Notes under the pieces: model-generated
The model's input: the letters and a program-made list of their open reading frames with translations, nothing else
Told to the model about the DNA's origin: nothing
Database searches by the model: none
NCBI GenBank assembly: GCA_946479015.1
Contig: CAMLEQ010000173.1
Span: forward strand, 1 to 7,631
DNA length: 7,631 nt
Direction: 5' to 3'
Origin: an uncultured Gemmatimonadota bacterium
Lineage (GTDB): Bacteria > Gemmatimonadota > Gemmatimonadetes > Gemmatimonadales > Gemmatimonadaceae
Part shown: one piece after another, positions 5,199 through 7,631 of the stretch
How the letters are laid out: every line of letters starts with the position of its first letter
Position numbering within the stretch: position 1 is the first letter of the stretch
Made by a program: the position numbers and the translations under genes

Positions 5199-5966
5199 TC
5201 AACGGAGCGATACTCGCTCCGGCAGCCACACCACCACGTCGAGCCGGCGCGCGAAAGAAAGGCGCGGCGGCTGGTCGGGGAGGGTGATCCCCGCGGCGTC
5301 GGCCATGGTGTTGTGCTCGATGCGTGCCTCGGCCGATTGCAGCGGCCACGGACGGTGATGGATCTCGGCCCGGTAGACGCGACGCGCCGAATCGAGCGCG
5401 TAGAGGCAGTAGCGCTCCGAGAGCCAGTGATCGAGGGTGCCGGGCGCGGCGTGGACCGGGTCCCCAACCGGGCGATAGCTCGCGTGGAAGTCGGCTTCCG
5501 GCGCGGCATCATCGGTGCGGCGGCTGTGATAGTGAATCGCGCCACCGCGCGCGTGGTGGATGCTCATCGAGGCGCGCAGGTACGGCAGGTGATACAGCGC
5601 GCGCGCGGCCGCCACGGCGATCGGGCTCCCGGCATCGAGGCTGAAGAAGTACACGCCGGGCTTCCCGCCCAGCGTGACGTACGTGCGCACGTTGAGCTCC
5701 TGGAAGCTCGAGACCCCCGGGAGCGCCGGCACGCCGCGAGGCCGCAGGTGGCTCAGCGTGAACGGCGTGATGGACAGCCACGCCGTGTCCTCGTGGAGAT
5801 CGAGCGTGAGCGACGACGGCACGAGCGCCCGGATGGTCTCGGTGCGCACCGGCCAGTGCGCGAACAGGAGGTCGTTCCAGCGCTGCGCCATCACCCACGG
5901 CGCGCGCGGCAGCGGCCACGGGCGGTGCGCCACCTCCGTGGTGGGGTCTTCGGTGTAGCCGAGCAT
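5199..5966 (-). CDS. DUF2071 / YqjF-like protein
   Basis: This 255-residue soluble protein starts at ATG 5966, with an excellent AGGAGG five bases upstream; the longer open frame above it is non-coding. The family pattern runs through the whole length: WNDLLFAHWPV (30-40), IRALVPSSLTLD (45-56), TAWLSITPF (61-69), the LRPRGVPALPG stretch (74-84), FQELNVRTYV (88-97), GVYFFSLDAGS (104-114), ARALYHLPY (121-129), YHSRR (146-150), PGTLDHWLSERYCLYA (175-190) and HHRPWPLQSAEA (203-214). Length matches YqjF of Bacillus subtilis (about 240 residues). I recall the family as related in fold to acetoacetate decarboxylase, but no substrate or reaction is established. Conserved aromatic and Arg residues suggest a small-molecule pocket; that is inference. 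It is transcribed away from mgsA, and its own promoter is not obvious. Family assignment is secure; function is unknown. Confidence 0.9.
   Translation of the reverse strand: MLGYTEDPTTEVAHRPWPLPRAPWVMAQRWNDLLFAHWPVRTETIRALVPSSLTLDLHEDTAWLSITPFTLSHLRPRGVPALPGVSSFQELNVRTYVTLGGKPGVYFFSLDAGSPIAVAAARALYHLPYLRASMSIHHARGGAIHYHSRRTDDAAPEADFHASYRPVGDPVHAAPGTLDHWLSERYCLYALDSARRVYRAEIHHRPWPLQSAEARIEHNTMADAAGITLPDQPPRLSFARRLDVVVWLPERVSLR
5203..5221 (-). repeat. 8-bp perfect hairpin in the last codons of the DUF2071 gene
   Basis: CGGAGCGA (5203-5210) and TCGCTCCG (5214-5221) pair perfectly around a three-base loop. This covers the last codons of the DUF2071 gene, ending two bases before its stop. With the hairpin at 5167-5189 it forms a pair at the 3' end. 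A 16-base part (5207-5222) recurs exactly at 4964-4979 inside the lipoprotein gene in a different reading frame. Confidence 0.45.
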
Positions 5967-6171
5967 CGGTCCTCCTGGGTTCGCGGCGGCTCCACGGCGG
6001 AGCGCGGCACCCGGCGTGCCACGAACGGCCGCCGCGCGCGTTCCGGCCCGATGGTGCGGTTCGTGCACGCTCCAACGGTCATCGGGTACGCCGATCCGCA
6101 CACGTCGCCCCCCGGGGTCCATCCGGAGCCGGGGGGCGATCGCTTTATCCTCGCACTTCACGGGGGACGCC
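5967..6171. other. Divergent intergenic region between DUF2071 and mgsA genes
   Basis: These 205 bases should carry both promoters. On the plus strand, TATCCT (6146-6151) matches four of six -10 bases and lies 20 bases before the mgsA ATG, but no -35 is found at the right distance. Nothing convincing is seen for the minus-strand gene. The mgsA frame is open back to a GTG at 6016, but this stretch has no ribosome binding site or family similarity, so it is not called coding. Confidence 0.5.
6105..6139 (+). promoter_or_regulatory. Very stable hairpin in the mgsA upstream region
   Basis: TCGCCCCCCGG (6105-6115) pairs perfectly with CCGGGGGGCGA (6129-6139) around a 13-base loop; one further G-T wobble is possible outside. 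Eleven pairs, ten of them G-C, make it the strongest stem in the window. It ends 32 bases before the mgsA ATG and just ahead of the T-rich CTTTATCC. It may be a DNA-binding site, a leader structure limiting mgsA expression, or a barrier to upstream transcription. Structure is seen; role is inferred. Confidence 0.5.
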
Positions 6172-6819
6172 ATGGATCGATCGACTCGCCATCGCTGGCT
6201 CGATGACGGTGACGGATGGGCCGATGGCGCGGGCGAGCCGCGCGAGGGCTCACCCGCGCGAACGCTCGGCGTGTCGCCGCGCCTCGGCCGCAGTCCGGTG
6301 CGCATGACCGAGGGGAAGCGCATCGTGCTCATCGCCCACGACAACTGCAAGGGTGACCTGCTGGAGTGGGCGCGCTTCAATCGGGGCACGCTCGCCGAGC
6401 ACACCCTGTTCGCGACCGGAAGCACCGGGCAGCTGTTGGAGTCGCAGCTCGGGCTCACCATCGCGCGCTTCCGCAGCGGTCCGCTCGGGGGGGATCAGCA
6501 GGTGGGTGCGGCGATCGTGGATGGCGGGGTGGACTGCCTGATCTTCTTCTGGGACCCGCTGGAGCCGCACCCGCACGACGTGGACGTGCGGGCGCTGCTC
6601 CGCATCGCGGTGGTGTACAACATCCCGGTGGCGTGCAACCGCTCGACCGCGGACTTCGTGCTCTCCTCGCCACTCATGCGCAGCGAGTACAGCCGGCTGG
6701 TGCACGAGTACGGCGACCGGGCGCCCTCGCCCCAGGGGAGCGAGGGGGCCACCGATGCTCAGCGGCGCGGCGTGCCCATCGAGGAATCCGCCGGCCAGCC
6801 GCCGCCGAGCGCCTCGTAG
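6172..6819 (+). CDS. mgsA: Methylglyoxal synthase with N- and C-terminal extensions
   Basis: The enzyme converts dihydroxyacetone phosphate to methylglyoxal and phosphate in the cytoplasm, a bypass that relieves sugar-phosphate build-up when phosphate is short. The core (about 50-182) matches MgsA closely. By alignment with the E. coli enzyme, H56 and D57 (in IAHDNCK) correspond to H19 and D20, D108 in SGPLGGDQQ to catalytic D71, H135 to H98 and D138 to D101 (in PHDVDVRALLR). LIFFWDPLEP (123-132) and VVYNIPVACNRSTADF (147-162) are signature segments. The ATG at 6172 follows GGGGGA (6162-6167); an internal ATG at 6304 would give a core-sized protein but lacks a ribosome binding site. From 6172 the protein has 215 residues against 152 in E. 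coli: a 44-residue charged start and a 33-residue Pro/Ser/Gly-rich tail, both apparently disordered. The last 61 bp overlap the convergent efflux gene. All catalytic residues are present. Confidence 0.93.
   Translation: MDRSTRHRWLDDGDGWADGAGEPREGSPARTLGVSPRLGRSPVRMTEGKRIVLIAHDNCKGDLLEWARFNRGTLAEHTLFATGSTGQLLESQLGLTIARFRSGPLGGDQQVGAAIVDGGVDCLIFFWDPLEPHPHDVDVRALLRIAVVYNIPVACNRSTADFVLSSPLMRSEYSRLVHEYGDRAPSPQGSEGATDAQRRGVPIEESAGQPPPSAS
6724..6746 (-). terminator. Possible terminator hairpin for the outer-membrane efflux gene
   Basis: CCCTCGC (6724-6730) and GCGAGGG (6740-6746) form seven perfect pairs with a nine-base loop, 12 bases beyond the minus-strand stop codon. No T-run follows, and the sequence also encodes the mgsA C-terminal tail, so this is a weak call. 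Confidence 0.3.
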
Positions 6820-7631
6820 AGCTGCACCGCATCCGCGGCCTCGCGCAACTGCACCTGCGTGAGCGCGAGCTCCGCCGTGAACAGGTTCCGCTCGGCATCG
6901 AGCACGTCGAGGTACGCGGAGATCCCGCCCTCGTACCGCTCCGTGGCGAGGCGCAGCGCGCGCCGGAGCGCATCCACTTGCACCCGCTGCGCGACCACCT
7001 GGTCGCGATCGCTGTGCAGCGCGGAGAGCGAGGTCTCCACCTCCTGGAGCGCTTGGAGGTAGGTCTGCTCGTACTGGTAGCGCGCCTGCTCCGCCCGTGC
7101 CTGGGCGGCGCGCACCTCGTTGCGCAACTGCCCGCCGGTGAAGAGCGGGAGGGAGATGCCGAAGAACACCTGATAGACGTCGGTGTTGCTCTTCAGCAGC
7201 CGCGAGAGCTCGTTGCTCTGCGAGCCGTACTGCCCGGTGATGGTGAAGTGCGGCAGCCGGGCGCCCTCGGCCACGCCGATGCGCGCCGTGGCGGCGGCCA
7301 GCGTCTGCTCCGCAGCGCGCACGTCGGGACGGCGGTCGAGCAGCTCCGACGGCACGCCCGTGGGGATGGCGATCGCGGAGAGCACCTCGGGGAGCTGGCG
7401 CCCGCGCGGGATGGCGCCGGGCGGGTGCCCCAGCAGCACGCTGAGCTGATTCTCGAGTTGCGCGATCTGGCGCTGGAAGTCGGCCACGCGCGCCGCGGGA
7501 TCGGCGACATCGGCCTCGAACTGGCGCACGTCGAGCTCGGAGATGAGCCCCTGCCCGTAGCGGCGCTGCGCGAGCGCCAGCGTCTGCCGCCGCGAGGCGA
7601 GCGTGCGCTCGGCGATGCTCAGGTCGAGATC
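6759..7631 (-). CDS. NodT/OprM-type outer-membrane efflux protein (partial, N-terminus off window)
   Basis: Reading minus from the right edge gives 290 residues to a TGA at 6759-6761. The frame is open to the edge, so the GTG at 7529 is only an internal valine. The family tandem repeat is visible: RRYGQGLISELDV (23-35) with its helical continuation to VLLG (68), and again ERYEGGISAYLDV (231-243) to ALGG (274-277). LLDRRPDVRAAEQTLAAATARIGVAEGARLP (97-127, read in parts) is the NodT/OprM linker between the two halves, and FGISLPLFTGGQLR (157-170) begins a barrel strand and the second helical hairpin. Full-length relatives have about 450-500 residues, so roughly the last 60% is here. It forms the trimeric outer-membrane and periplasmic channel of tripartite pumps (RND or EmrAB type). 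It seems to be the last gene of an operon whose pump and adaptor genes lie beyond the right edge. Confidence 0.92.
   Translation of the reverse strand, partial: DLDLSIAERTLASRRQTLALAQRRYGQGLISELDVRQFEADVADPAARVADFQRQIAQLENQLSVLLGHPPGAIPRGRQLPEVLSAIAIPTGVPSELLDRRPDVRAAEQTLAAATARIGVAEGARLPHFTITGQYGSQSNELSRLLKSNTDVYQVFFGISLPLFTGGQLRNEVRAAQARAEQARYQYEQTYLQALQEVETSLSALHSDRDQVVAQRVQVDALRRALRLATERYEGGISAYLDVLDAERNLFTAELALTQVQLREAADAVQLYEALGGGWPADSSMGTPRR

Noticed and set aside
6016..6171. Longer mgsA reading from GTG at 6016
   Set aside because: No ribosome binding site or similarity supports it, and it would run through the strong hairpin at 6105-6139. The ATG at 6172 has a well-spaced GGGGGA.
5313..6206. 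300-codon plus-strand frame across the DUF2071 gene
   Set aside because: Arg/His/Val-rich shadow translation. The DUF2071 protein on the minus strand has full-length family similarity and a perfect ribosome binding site.
1..7631. Possible mobile island, phage-defence cluster or CRISPR array
   Set aside because: No transposase, integrase, tRNA-flanked direct repeat, regularly spaced repeat array or known defence domain was found. Base composition looks even apart from the short AT-rich operator at 2405-2441.

Overview
This 7.6 kb window is high-GC bacterial chromosome, roughly 70% GC by eye. It is densely coding and uses many GTG starts. Gene content (a Ser/Thr kinase with a zinc ribbon, a GbsR/MarR regulator next to a 14-TM efflux pump, PRC-barrel, DoxX, DUF2071, methylglyoxal synthase, a NodT-type outer-membrane channel) and protein style suggest an environmental Gram-negative, most likely Gemmatimonadota; Acidobacteriota or Myxococcota are possible. 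The lipobox protein and the outer-membrane efflux channel show a diderm envelope. No rRNA, tRNA, CRISPR array, transposase or integrase was seen. The window looks like ordinary chromosome rather than a mobile island.

Layout. (1) 1-922, minus: N-terminal 307 residues of a Ser/Thr protein kinase that runs off the left edge. It has a CxxC/CxxC zinc ribbon and two degenerate kinase-N-lobe-like segments ahead of the real glycine loop. A good sigma70-type promoter lies about 100 bp upstream. (2) 923-1258: divergent intergenic region. (3) 1259-1702, plus: DoxX-family membrane protein. (4) 1827-2297, plus: PRC-barrel protein, followed by two tandem GC hairpins. (5) 2298-2474: control region with an inverted-repeat operator candidate and a 16-bp perfect palindrome. 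(6) 2475-3011 and 3004-4635, plus: a two-gene operon, with a GbsR/MarR-type repressor overlapping by 8 bp a DHA2 (EmrB/QacA-type) exporter. (7) 4658-5128, minus: small lipoprotein, convergent with the exporter. (8) 5199-5966, minus: DUF2071/YqjF-like protein. (9) 5967-6171: divergent region with a very stable 11-bp stem. (10) 6172-6819, plus: methylglyoxal synthase with N- and C-terminal extensions. (11) 6759-7631, minus: C-terminal 290 residues of a NodT/OprM-type outer-membrane efflux protein that runs off the right edge and overlaps mgsA tail-to-tail by 61 bp.

How the genes work together. The clearest unit is the regulator-exporter operon, a typical self-regulated drug or toxicant efflux module. 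No membrane-fusion (EmrA) gene is present beside it. The outer-membrane channel at the right edge is on the other strand and appears to be the last gene of a separate efflux operon. The remaining genes look like single-gene housekeeping or stress units: DoxX, PRC-barrel, the lipoprotein, DUF2071 and mgsA. I see no convincing new multi-gene system. The most original item is the kinase N-terminus. Next come the operator/palindrome region before the regulator and the structured mgsA leader.
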